This document shows, piece by piece, positions 27,359 to 36,864 of a DNA stretch of 64,000 bases. The position numbers and the translations under genes were made by a program. Origin of the DNA: Prado023 sp964418695. Lineage in GTDB: Bacteria; Actinomycetota; Actinomycetes; S36-B12; CAIYMF01. Location of the stretch: contig CAYQMN010000015.1 in NCBI GenBank assembly GCA_964418695.1, positions 1-64,000 on the forward strand, in the 5' to 3' direction. The first letter of the stretch is position 1, and each line of letters begins with the position of its first letter. The notes beneath the pieces are model-generated. The model ran no database searches. It was not told the origin of the DNA and saw nothing but the letters and a program-made list of their open reading frames with translations.

Positions 27359-29809
27359 TCAGCTTCGCGTCGCGCGTAGCTGAAGGGTTCCGATGGTCAC
27401 GGTCACCGCGACCGCCCCGACGGCGACGGTGAGGTAGCCGGTGAAGGCGATCACCGGAACGGCGGGCACGAACCCCAGGACGACGATGCCCAGCGCTGTG
27501 ATGCCGCCGGCTATCGCGGTCCCGACGAGCACCCCGTGGGCGTAGGCGCCGGCGGTCTCCAGGACGAACACGCGGCCCTGCCAGGACCGTGGAGCGCCCA
27601 GGGAGAAGAGGCCCTCGCTCTGTGCGCGCAGGCTGTGCAGGGAGGCGCGGCTCGCGCCGACGAGGATGGCGACGCCGATGGCTCCGACGGCCCCGAGCAG
27701 GCCGTACATGAGGGGCTCGACCGTGAAGGGGTCCGCAGCCGAGTAGAGACGCACCAGGGACGGCGCATAGCCCGCGTCGACCAATGCTGAGGGAATGGCG
27801 GCTGACTCGGCGTCGTCCAGGCCCGTGATCACCGCCTCCGGGTCACCCAGTGTCCACCCGAGCTGCTGGCCGGTCTGGGTCAGCATCACCCCGGAGAGCT
27901 CCCGTGCCCAACGGTCGTCGGCATCGAGGAACGCCGTGCCCGTGACCGGGATCTCCTGGTTGGGCCCCGTGCCCACCGTCCACACGGATGCGGCGCGGTC
28001 GCCTGGGATGAGAAAGGCGATGCCACCTGCTTCGAGCACGTCGCTCACCTGCTTCGGCACTTCGGCGCGCAGGACCTGACTCACGGCGTGCACGTCGTCC
28101 AGGAGCCCCACGGCGCCGAGGCCCTGCGGTGTGGCCACCACTCCTCGGCCCTCGTCCGTGGTGGGGAAGTAGAGGCTCTCGACCGCTCCGTCTGCTCCGG
28201 CGATCTTCAGCGCGACCGCAACCACCTGCTCGTCGGTGTCAGGCTGCCCGGAGGCGAAGTAGCGAGCTTGGCCTTCCGCCGGCGCCCGGCGCTCCGCCTG
28301 GTTCTCCCCCTCGATCTGCGTGGCCACCAGCATCATGGTGGCGACAACGGGACCGATCGTCAGTGCGCCGACCGCGAACATGAGGGCCGAGGCCCCCAGC
28401 CGTCGATGCATCCGTCGCTTGGCCAGGCGCGCCGACGGGCGCGACTCGGGCAGGGCCCGTGCGGCCACCAGCGCGAACGTGCTGGACCAGCAGCCGATGG
28501 CCAGTGTGGTCAGCAGGATGGCGAGGTAGATCCCCGCGAACGCCCCGATCGTCAGAACCGACCACACGCTCACGCAGGCCAGCACGATCCCCACCACATC
28601 GCGTACGTGCCGTGCGGCCGACCGGTCCGCCGAGGCGGGCTCGGACCCGACGGGAGTCTCCCGAGCGACGGACGAGCGAGCCAAGGCGAGCGTCGAGACC
28701 AGGATGCCGATCAGACACGCGCCGGCGAGTCGTGCGAGGGGATCCCACGGCTGCGGCATCGGTGCGGGCTGGTGGCCGGAGACCCACTGCGCGACCGGTC
28801 CGCCGGCGGCGGCGCTCAGGAGCCAGCCCAGCGTCATCCCCAGTGCCAGCATGGCGGCGACCACGCCGGCGAATGCCAGGGACACCGCCCCGATGCTGCT
28901 GGGCACGGACATGCCCAGATCGTTCAGCTGCCTGATCCTTGCCGTCAGCAGCTTCCGGCGGAAGGCGAAGGCGACGAGGACGGAGAGCAGGATCACGACC
29001 GGACCCGTGACTCGGTAGATGTAGGGAAACCTCTCCAGCAGTGGGATCGGGGTCACCACGCTCGAGGCGGCGACGACCTCGATGCTGGCGGCTGCCGGAT
29101 CAGTGAGCGCGCGATCGGCGTAGAGCTCACGCACACCCAGGACATCGTCGGTGGTGAGGAAGACGGTGACCGTGCCGGTCAGGCCGGGGTAGCGCGACGC
29201 CACCTCGGGCCAGCCCCAGGACTCCCACGTCCCGGGGGCGGCGAAGAGGGTGCGCGCCCGCAGGTCGTGGCGCGACTCCACCAGGCCCACGACCCTGACC
29301 GGCTCGGGGGTCAGGCCACTGTCGATGGTGCCTGGTCCGTAGCCGGATCCCGTCGTCGCGGCGACCTCGCCGGCATGGCTCGGCCAACGGCCCTGCACCA
29401 GGTCGAAGCCCCACTCGGACGCCGGGCACGCCGCGCTGTTCTGCCGCAGTCCCACGACGCCCTGGGCCCGCTGACCGGTAGCCAGACTCGCCCCCACCGC
29501 GTAGCAGTCCGGGGAGAGCCCCCGCTGACCCAGCGCATCGAGCTCGGCGGCGAGGGTCGAACCGCCGTCCTGCGTCGAGACCAGGTCGTTGAGGTACACC
29601 GCTGCGTCGTAGCCAGCCAGCCGGTGCTCGCGTGCGTCGACAGCTGGGCGCTCGGACTGCGAGGCGACGACGAAGAGGGTCGTCATGAGCGCCGCCATGA
29701 CCAGGACCGGGGCAGCCCAGGACCAGCCATGCCGGGGCGCCACGAACCTGAGAGCCGCCCAGAGGGCTACGCGGGTGGCGGGTCGGCGCGCCGTCTCGTC
29801 GGTGGGCAT
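27359..29809 (-). CDS. Large FtsX-like ABC transporter permease
   Basis: The 816-residue permease has an N-terminal helix (about 31-49), a large extracytoplasmic domain (about 55-260) with several Cys, then two sets of membrane helices (about 265-400 and 435-520). A second extracytoplasmic domain (about 525-700) and C-terminal helices (about 705-810) follow. This is the duplicated FtsX arrangement of single-chain exporters. The ATPase gene ends 3 bp upstream, so the two form one transporter. The last about 65 codons are also present as an isolated duplicate at 26123-26311. No adaptor or lipoprotein gene accompanies it, unlike the first operon. Its substrate is unknown; a small peptide or stress-antibiotic export role would fit the family. 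Confidence 0.85.
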   Translation of the reverse strand: MPTDETARRPATRVALWAALRFVAPRHGWSWAAPVLVMAALMTTLFVVASQSERPAVDAREHRLAGYDAAVYLNDLVSTQDGGSTLAAELDALGQRGLSPDCYAVGASLATGQRAQGVVGLRQNSAACPASEWGFDLVQGRWPSHAGEVAATTGSGYGPGTIDSGLTPEPVRVVGLVESRHDLRARTLFAAPGTWESWGWPEVASRYPGLTGTVTVFLTTDDVLGVRELYADRALTDPAAASIEVVAASSVVTPIPLLERFPYIYRVTGPVVILLSVLVAFAFRRKLLTARIRQLNDLGMSVPSSIGAVSLAFAGVVAAMLALGMTLGWLLSAAAGGPVAQWVSGHQPAPMPQPWDPLARLAGACLIGILVSTLALARSSVARETPVGSEPASADRSAARHVRDVVGIVLACVSVWSVLTIGAFAGIYLAILLTTLAIGCWSSTFALVAARALPESRPSARLAKRRMHRRLGASALMFAVGALTIGPVVATMMLVATQIEGENQAERRAPAEGQARYFASGQPDTDEQVVAVALKIAGADGAVESLYFPTTDEGRGVVATPQGLGAVGLLDDVHAVSQVLRAEVPKQVSDVLEAGGIAFLIPGDRAASVWTVGTGPNQEIPVTGTAFLDADDRWARELSGVMLTQTGQQLGWTLGDPEAVITGLDDAESAAIPSALVDAGYAPSLVRLYSAADPFTVEPLMYGLLGAVGAIGVAILVGASRASLHSLRAQSEGLFSLGAPRSWQGRVFVLETAGAYAHGVLVGTAIAGGITALGIVVLGFVPAVPVIAFTGYLTVAVGAVAVTVTIGTLQLRATRS

Positions 29810-29812
29810 CGG

Positions 29813-30529
29813 CTACGCCTGGGCGGGAACGGTCAGGAGCGCCCCGTCGAGCATGTCGACGGTGCGGTGCGCGAAGGTGCCTGCCAGGCGGTCGTGCGTG
29901 GCCGCGAGCACCGCGTATCCCGCGTCCGCCAAGGCGCGGAACATTGCGAAGACCGCCTCGGAGTTGCGGTGATCCAGCGAACCGGTGGCCTCGTCGGCCA
30001 GCACCAGGCGGCGGCCTCCGGCGATCGCCCGCGCGATTCCCACGCGCTGTCGCTGGCCGCCGGACAGCTGGGCGGGCAGTCGGCCCAGCTCGTCGGCCAG
30101 CCCGACGGTCTCGAGCATGTCCCGCGCCTGCTCCGCGGCCTGTGAGCGGGGGAGGCCGCGCAGCTCCATGGGGAGCATCACGTTCTCCAGAGCGGTGAAC
30201 TCGGGGACGAGGTTGTGCTCCTGGAACACCGAGCCGATCTCGCGCAGCCGCACGTCGGCCCGTTCGCTCGTGGACAGCGTGTCCAGTCGCTGCCCGCGGA
30301 TCCACACCTCTCCGGTGTCCGGGGTGAGCAGGCCCGCGATGAGGCCGAGCAGCGTCGACTTCCCGCAGCCGCTCGGCCCCATCAGCGCGACGAACTCTCC
30401 GGCGCCCACCGTCAGACTGGCGTCCCGGACCGCCTCGACCCGCTCCGAGCTCGTCACGAAGGTGCACGTCACCCCGCGGATCGTGACGAGCGCAACGCCG
30501 GAATCAGGCTCAGCGGTCCGGGACGTCAT
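29813..30529 (-). CDS. ABC transporter ATP-binding protein (MacB/LolD class)
   Basis: The 238-residue ATPase has Walker A GPSGCGKST at about 51-59, Q-loop SVFQEHNLVPEF near 100, signature LSGGQRQRVGIARAI at about 155-169, Walker B LVLADEAT and H-loop ATHDRL. It matches exporters of the MacB type. ATG 30529 was chosen because GGAGG lies 10 nt before it, inside the last codons of a possible upstream micro-ORF whose stop is 2 nt away. It pairs with the 816-residue permease. Confidence 0.9.
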   Translation of the reverse strand: MTSRTAEPDSGVALVTIRGVTCTFVTSSERVEAVRDASLTVGAGEFVALMGPSGCGKSTLLGLIAGLLTPDTGEVWIRGQRLDTLSTSERADVRLREIGSVFQEHNLVPEFTALENVMLPMELRGLPRSQAAEQARDMLETVGLADELGRLPAQLSGGQRQRVGIARAIAGGRRLVLADEATGSLDHRNSEAVFAMFRALADAGYAVLAATHDRLAGTFAHRTVDMLDGALLTVPAQA

Positions 30530-30531
30530 GA

Positions 30532-30591
30532 CTAGCAGCCTCCGTTGCCAGCCCAGGCCGACATCTGGTCGTTCTGTGTGTACTTCGCCAT
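30532..30591 (-). CDS. Possible 19-residue micro-ORF upstream of the ABC exporter
   Basis: The predicted peptide is MAKYTQNDQMSAWAGNGGC, ending 2 nt before the ATPase start. GAGG lies about 8 nt before the ATG. The frame remains open upstream, and GTG at 30639 would give a 35-residue form with ARTKDAIEDHT before the methionine. The codons for the terminal GNGGC contain the ATPase's Shine-Dalgarno, so translation of the two would be coupled. A peptide pheromone, a bacteriocin precursor with a C-terminal Cys, or a leader peptide are possible. It may also be non-coding. Confidence 0.3.
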   Translation of the reverse strand: MAKYTQNDQMSAWAGNGGC

Positions 30592-30680
30592 GGTGTGGTC
30601 CTCGATCGCATCCTTCGTGCGGGCACCTGCCCCCCACACCCCCTTAATGCGCCAGGTGGGAAAGCGCTGCGAAACTTGGT

Positions 30681-30696
30681 TGTGACTGATCTCACT
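30681..30696. promoter_or_regulatory. Crp-like palindrome upstream of the second ABC exporter operon
   Basis: TGTGACTGATCTCACT matches the Crp form TGTGA-N6-TCACA at 9 of 10 conserved bases, but lacks the central TA of the GlxR form. It lies 152 bp upstream of the ATPase start and 90 bp upstream of the micro-ORF ATG. Confidence 0.45.
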
Positions 30697-30762
30697 GCAG
30701 CGCGGCGTGCTCAGCTGCGATCGACCGTCGACGCCTGAATCGACAGGCCCGATGGAGAGCGC

Positions 30763-30885
30763 ATGAGGCTCACGCCTCTGCTCGCCTGAGCCGCCGCCCT
30801 CGGCGGCTCGCTCGTCCCGGCCCCCGCGCCGCGGGCCGGTTGGTGCCGATCCCGACGGGCTCGACCGGCGGCTACCGGGCGGTGG
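30763..30885 (+). pseudogene. Remnant of a secreted-protein gene with a stop codon in its signal peptide
   Basis: ATG 30763, preceded by GGAGAG, starts MRLTPLLA and meets TGA at 30787. Reading on in the same frame gives AAALGGSLVPAPAPRAGW, which completes a standard signal peptide with an Ala-x-Ala-like end. Nothing recognisable follows before the mutase gene. The simplest reading is a dead or truncated secreted-protein gene; chance is possible in GC-rich DNA. Confidence 0.35.
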
Positions 30886-30904
30886 GGGCTCTCCGGGAGG
30901 CGCC

Positions 30905-30916
30905 TAGCCTTGGGGC
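30905..30916 (+). promoter_or_regulatory. -10 box for a leaderless mutase transcript
   Basis: TAGCCT (30905-30910) is followed by six bases and then ATG 30917. The nearest purine-rich ribosome-like site (GGGAGG near 30893) is 18 nt away, too far for normal use. This spacing places the transcription start at or next to the start codon. Confidence 0.5.
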
Positions 30917-32485
30917 ATGGCCATGACCGAGTCCGGGCGTCCGTTCGCCCCCCTGTACGACGCGCAGTCCCTGGACGGCACGGACCCCGAGCGGATCGGC
31001 GCTCCGGGCCGCTACCCGTTCACCCGCGGGGTCTACCCGACGATGTACACGGGCCGGCCGTGGACGATGCGCCAGTACGCCGGGTTCGGCACGGCCGCGG
31101 AGTCCAACCAGCGCTACCACCAGCTCATCGCCGCGGGCACCACCGGCCTGAGCGTGGCCTTCGACCTGCCCACGCAGATGGGCTACGACTCCGACCACCC
31201 GATCGCGCACGGCGAGGTCGGCAAGGTCGGAGTCGCCATCGACTCGATCGAGGACATGCGGGTGCTGTTCGACGGCATCCCGCTGGACCAGGTCTCCACC
31301 TCGATGACCATCAACGCCCCCGCGTCGGTCCTGCTGCTGCTCTACGCGCTGGTCGCCGAGGAGCGGGGCATCCCGGGCAGCGCGCTGACCGGCACCATCC
31401 AGAACGACGTGCTCAAGGAGTACATCGCGCGGGGCACCTACATCTACCCGCCGGCCCAGTCGCTGCGCCTCATCACCGACATCTTCGGCTACTGCGGCGA
31501 GCACCTGCCTAAGTGGAACACCATCTCGATCTCGGGCTACCACATGGCCGAGGCTGGCGCCACGCCCGCGCAGGAGATCGCGTTCACGCTGGCCGACGGC
31601 ATCGAGTACGTCCGCGCCGCCTTGGCGGCCGGCCAGGACGTGGACGACTTCGCCCCGCGCCTGGCGTTCTTCTTCGTCTCGCGCACGACGCTGCTGGAGG
31701 AGGTCGCGAAGTTCCGTGCAGCCCGGCGGATCTGGGCGCAGGTGATGCGCGACGAGTTCGGCGCGAAGAGCCCGAAGTCGCTGATGCTGCGCTTCCACAC
31801 CCAGACCGCGGGCGTGCAGCTGACCGCGCAGCAGCCCGAGGTGAACATGGTCCGGGTCGCGATCCAGGCCCTGGCCGCCGTGCTCGGCGGTACCCAGAGC
31901 CTGCACACCAACTCCTTCGACGAGGCGATCGCACTGCCCACCGAGAAGGCCGCGCGCTTGGCCCTGCGCACCCAGCAGGTGATCGCCTACGAGTCCGACG
32001 TGACCAAGACGGTCGACCCGTTCGCCGGCTCGTACGCCGTGGAGTCGCTGACCGACGACCTGGAGGCCGCCGCCCGCGACCTCATGGAGAAGGTCGCCGG
32101 GCTGGGCGGCGCGGTGGCCGCCATCGAGCACGGCTTCCAGAAGGCCGAGATCGAGCGCTCGGCCTACCAGATCGCCCAGGAGATCGACGGCGGCGAGCGG
32201 GTCGTGGTCGGCGTCAACCGGTTCACGCTGGACGCCGAGGAGCCCTACGAGCCGCTGCGCGTGGACCCGGCGATCGAGGCTGACCAGCACGCGCGCCTGG
32301 CGAGGCTGCGCGCCGAGCGCGGCGACATCAGCGCCCACCTGGAGGCCATCCGGGCGGCGGCCCGCGGCACCGACAACGTGCTGGTCCCGATGAAGGAGGC
32401 GCTGCGGGCGCGCGCCACCGTCGGCGAGGTCTGCGACGCGCTGCGCGACGTGTGGGGGGAGTACGTCCCGGTCGACGTGTTCTGA
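30917..32485 (+). CDS. Methylmalonyl-CoA mutase family large subunit (acyl-CoA mutase)
   Basis: The 522-residue protein is the substrate-binding TIM-barrel part of a B12-dependent acyl-CoA mutase. It shows GVYPTMYTGRPWTMRQYAGFG (about 38-58), LSVAFDLPTQMGYDSDHP, TGTIQNDVLKEYIARGTY, ISISGYHMAEAGA and LHTNSFDEA, all strong family blocks. It lacks the C-terminal cobalamin-binding domain (DxHxxG), so it resembles the large subunit of isobutyryl-CoA or 2-hydroxyisobutyryl-CoA mutase rather than methylmalonyl-CoA mutase itself. A small B12 subunit would be needed; none is in the window. It stands alone with a leaderless-type promoter. Two start codons, 30917 and 30923, are possible. Family is certain; which acyl-CoA is isomerised is not. 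Confidence 0.88.
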   Translation: MAMTESGRPFAPLYDAQSLDGTDPERIGAPGRYPFTRGVYPTMYTGRPWTMRQYAGFGTAAESNQRYHQLIAAGTTGLSVAFDLPTQMGYDSDHPIAHGEVGKVGVAIDSIEDMRVLFDGIPLDQVSTSMTINAPASVLLLLYALVAEERGIPGSALTGTIQNDVLKEYIARGTYIYPPAQSLRLITDIFGYCGEHLPKWNTISISGYHMAEAGATPAQEIAFTLADGIEYVRAALAAGQDVDDFAPRLAFFFVSRTTLLEEVAKFRAARRIWAQVMRDEFGAKSPKSLMLRFHTQTAGVQLTAQQPEVNMVRVAIQALAAVLGGTQSLHTNSFDEAIALPTEKAARLALRTQQVIAYESDVTKTVDPFAGSYAVESLTDDLEAAARDLMEKVAGLGGAVAAIEHGFQKAEIERSAYQIAQEIDGGERVVVGVNRFTLDAEEPYEPLRVDPAIEADQHARLARLRAERGDISAHLEAIRAAARGTDNVLVPMKEALRARATVGEVCDALRDVWGEYVPVDVF

Positions 32486-32604
32486 GTTCTCGACCGCTGG
32501 CGGGGACCGGCGCTGGTGACATGCGGGGACCGGCGTTATTGAACTGTGATCGCCGATTCGGTGCGGCCAGTCCCGCTCGTCCATCGGTGCGCGGGGGCGC
32601 CGGT

Positions 32605-32641
32605 CTACTATCCCAAGCGACGTGTCAGACGCGTGGGCGTC
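32605..32641 (+). promoter_or_regulatory. Promoter and inverted repeat upstream of bmpA
   Basis: TACTAT at 32605-32610 is a good -10 hexamer. Just downstream, AGACGC (32626-32631) and GCGTCT (32636-32641) form a perfect inverted repeat with a 4-bp spacer, around +10 to +25. That position suits a repressor operator for the nucleoside-uptake operon. Confidence 0.45.
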
Positions 32642-32668
32642 TCGTCGAACGTTGAAGGGGAGAATCGG

Positions 32669-33760
32669 ATGAAGACTCGAGTCCTGGCCGTCGCCGCGGT
32701 AGCGGCGCTGGCGTTGTCGGCCTGCGGGGAACCGCCGGCCGATGAGACCGGCCCCTCGGGCAACGCAAGCGACTTCCTCGGCTGCATGGTCACCGACCAG
32801 GGAGGCATCGACGACCGCTCCTTCAACGCCTCGGCCTGGCAGGGCCTGCAGGCGGCGGAGAAGGACCTGGGCATCCAGGTCAAGTACGTGACGAGCAAGT
32901 CCGAGTCGGACTACACGCCCAACGTCAACAGCATGGTCGCCGAGAACTGCGGGATCATCGTGACGGTCGGCTTCTCGCTGGGCGACGCCACGCTGACCGC
33001 GGCCAAGGCCAACCCGTCCGAGAAGTTCACCATCGTCGACGAGAACCCCGACGCCGACCCGGACACCGACGGCGTCCAGCCCTCGGCCAACATCAAGCCG
33101 CTGCTGTTCAACACCGCTGAGGCCGCTTACCTGGCCGGCTACCTGTCGGCCGGCATGTCCAAGTCCGGCACGGTCGGCACCTTCGGCGGCATGAAGCTGC
33201 CCACCGTGTCGGTGTTCATGGACGGCTTCGCCGACGGCGTCGACAAGTACAACAAGGACAAGGGCAAGAGCGTCAAGCTCCTCGGCTGGGACAAGGCCAA
33301 GCAGGACGGCCTGTTCGCCGGCAAGTTCGACTCGCCGACCGACGGCAAGAACCTGGCCAACAACATGATCCAGCAGGGCGCCGACATCATCATGCCGGTC
33401 GCCGGTGGCACCGGGCTGGGCGCGGCGCAGGCCGCGCAGGAGTCCGGCGGCAAGGTCGCCATCGTCTGGGTCGACACCGACGGCTACGAGTCGGCGTCCC
33501 AGTACAAGGAGGTCTTCCTGACCACCGTGGTCAAGGAGATCGCCAACGCCGTGGAGACGGCCACGACCGAGACGTTCAACGGGAAGTTCAACAACACCCC
33601 GTTCATCGGCACCCTGGCCAACGACGGCGTGGGCCTGGCCCCGTTCCACGACTTCGAGTCGAAGGTTCCGGCCGAGCTGAGCGCCGAGGTCGACGCGCTC
33701 AAGCAGCAGATCATCGACGGCACGATCGTGGTGGAGTCGGCGAACTCGCCGCAGACCTGA
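32669..33760 (+). CDS. bmpA: BMP-family nucleoside-binding lipoprotein
   Basis: The 363-residue lipoprotein is the substrate-binding component of the downstream ABC transporter. The lipobox LALSAC puts the acylated Cys at residue 19. The mature protein shows the BMP/PnrA fold: DQGGIDDRSFNASAWQGL near 43-60, VTVGFSLGDA near 100 and AYLAGYLSAGMSKSG near 155. GTFGGMKLPTVSVFMDGF and VWVDTDGYES follow. Actinobacterial members bind nucleosides, and the neighbouring cdd, deoC, pnp and ada genes support that here. GAAGGGGAG precedes ATG 32669. A strong hairpin (33812-33845) separates it from the ATPase gene, which would let the binding protein be made in excess. Confidence 0.93.
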   Translation: MKTRVLAVAAVAALALSACGEPPADETGPSGNASDFLGCMVTDQGGIDDRSFNASAWQGLQAAEKDLGIQVKYVTSKSESDYTPNVNSMVAENCGIIVTVGFSLGDATLTAAKANPSEKFTIVDENPDADPDTDGVQPSANIKPLLFNTAEAAYLAGYLSAGMSKSGTVGTFGGMKLPTVSVFMDGFADGVDKYNKDKGKSVKLLGWDKAKQDGLFAGKFDSPTDGKNLANNMIQQGADIIMPVAGGTGLGAAQAAQESGGKVAIVWVDTDGYESASQYKEVFLTTVVKEIANAVETATTETFNGKFNNTPFIGTLANDGVGLAPFHDFESKVPAELSAEVDALKQQIIDGTIVVESANSPQT

Positions 33761-33765
33761 TCGAT

Positions 33766-33811
33766 CGGATCGCCTGATCGGTCGGCAGACCTGAGCGATC
33801 GGATCGGCTGA
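33766..33811 (+). repeat. Imperfect tandem repeat after the bmpA stop codon
   Basis: The 3' end of bmpA, including GCAGACCTGA and GATCGGATCG, is repeated about 32 bp later with one or two changes, so the stop codon and its surroundings occur twice. The block runs into the hairpin at 33812-33845. Confidence 0.6.
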
Positions 33812-33845
33812 CAGTGGCCCCTCGCCCACCGGCGGGGGGCCACTG
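33812..33845 (+). terminator. Strong hairpin between bmpA and the ABC ATPase gene
   Basis: CAGTGGCCCC (33812-33821) and GGGGCCACTG (33836-33845) form a perfect 10-bp stem with a 14-nt loop. There is no T-run, as is usual in actinomycetes. It lies in the 178-bp gap of a co-directional operon, so it probably acts as a partial terminator or mRNA-stabilising structure rather than a full stop. Confidence 0.6.
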
Positions 33846-33938
33846 GCATTCCCGGGCGAAACGGCCTTGTCTGGCAGGAATGGTCCGCATCCGGGCCGCT
33901 ACTGTGCCGGAGCATCTAGAGGAGCGGGAGGGAGCGCC

Positions 33939-35653
33939 GTGCGACTGGAACTGCGGGGCATCACCAAGAGGTTCGGCACCTTCACCGCCAACGACTCGAT
34001 CGACCTGGTCGTCGAGCCGGGGCAGATCCACTGCCTGCTCGGTGAGAACGGGGCGGGCAAGTCCACGCTGATGAACTCGCTGTTCGGCCTGTACCGGCCC
34101 GACGAGGGCGAGATCCTCATCGACGACAAGGCGGTCCATTTCAGCGATCCCGGCGACGCGATGGACGCGGGGATCGGCATGGTCCACCAGCACTTCATGC
34201 TGGTGCCGGTCTTCACCGTGGCCGAGAACGTGATGCTCGGCCACGAGCACACGAAGGGCGCCTTCCTGGACATCGAGGCCGCCCGCGCCCAGGTGCGCGA
34301 ACTCTCGCGCAAGTACAACCTCGAGGTCGATCCGGACGCGCTCGTGGAGGACCTGCCGGTCGGCGTGCAGCAGCGCGTGGAGATCATCAAGGCCCTGGTG
34401 AAGGACGCCCAGGTGCTCATCCTCGACGAGCCCACGGCCGTGCTCACCCCGCAGGAGACCGACGAGCTGCTGGCGATCATCCGCGAGCTCAAGGCGACCG
34501 GCCGGTCGGTGGTGATGATCAGCCACAAGCTGCGCGAGATCAAGGCTGTGGCCGACGTCATCACGGTCATCCGCCGCGGCAAGGTGGTGGGCACCGCGCT
34601 GCCGACGGCCTCGGAGACCGAGCTGGCCGCGGCCATGGTGGGCCGCGCCGTGAGCCTCAAGGTGGAGAAGGGCCCCGCCCAGCCCAAGGACGTGGTCCTG
34701 GCGATCCGCGGGCTGACCGTGCGCTCGGACACCGGGCAGGCCATGGTCGACCAGGTCGATCTGGACGTGCGCGGCGGCGAGGTCGTGTGCGTCGCCGGCG
34801 TGCAGGGCAACGGACAGACCGAGCTCACCCAGGCGATCATGGGCCTGGAGGAGTACGTCACCGGGTCGGTCACGATCAAGGGTCAGGAGCTGGTGGGTCG
34901 CACCACCCGGCAGATCCTCGACTCCGGCATCGGCTTCGTCCCCGAGGACCGCTCGCACGACGGTCTGGTGGGGGCGTTCTCCATCGCCGAGAACATGATC
35001 CTGGACCAGTACCGGCAGGAGCCCTTCGCCAAGGGCGTGCGGATGCGCCCCTCGGTGATCGCGGCCAACGCCGAGGAGAAGGTCGCGGAGTTCGACGTGC
35101 GGACCACCGGCGTGCAGCTGCCCGCCGGGTCGCTGTCCGGCGGCAACCAGCAGAAGGTGGTGCTGGCCCGCGAGCTGTCCAAGCCGGTCGTCTCCCTGTT
35201 CATCGCCTCCCAGCCCACCCGCGGCGTGGACGTGGGCGCCATCGAGTTCATCCACAAGCGGGTGATCTCCGAGCGGGATGCCGGGCTGGCCGTGCTCATC
35301 GTCTCGACCGAGCTGGACGAGGTCGCCGCGCTGGCCGACCGGGTCGTGGTCATGTACCGCGGCCGGATCGTGGGCATCGTGCCGCCGGACACCTCGCGCG
35401 GCGTGCTGGGCCTGATGATGGCCGGCATCCCGCTGGAGGCGGCCCTGGCCAGCGACGCGGCGCACACCGGCGAGGAGCTGGTCGACGAGCCGCTGGTGGT
35501 GCCCGAGGGCGCGGTCGAGGCGCTGGCCGATGCCGACGACATGCTGGTCGAGCCCGGCGCCCTAGCAGACGCGCAGGCCGACGCCGCCGACGCGGACGCG
35601 CCGGCACCGGGAGATCCGTCAGCCCCTGAGTCGAGCGGCGAGGAGGGTGCCCA

Positions 35654-35657
<4 letters not shown>
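33939..35657 (+). CDS. Nucleoside ABC transporter ATP-binding protein (tandem domains)
   Basis: The 572-residue protein carries two ATPase domains in one chain, as in RbsA-like and BMP-type importers. Domain 1 has Walker A GENGAGKS at 35-42, signature LPVGVQQRVEI near 143 and Walker B VLILDEPT. Domain 2 starts near 265, with the usual degenerate Walker A GVQGNGQTE. Its signature is LSGGNQQKVVLARE, and QPTRGVDVGAIEF closes it. The C-terminal 45 residues are an acidic Ala-rich tail. GTG 33939 has GGAGGGAG upstream; the next gene overlaps as GTGA. Together with bmpA and the two permeases it imports nucleosides. Confidence 0.93.
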
Positions 35658-36850
<1,193 letters not shown>

Positions 36851-36864
36851 AGGAGAGCCCTCAG

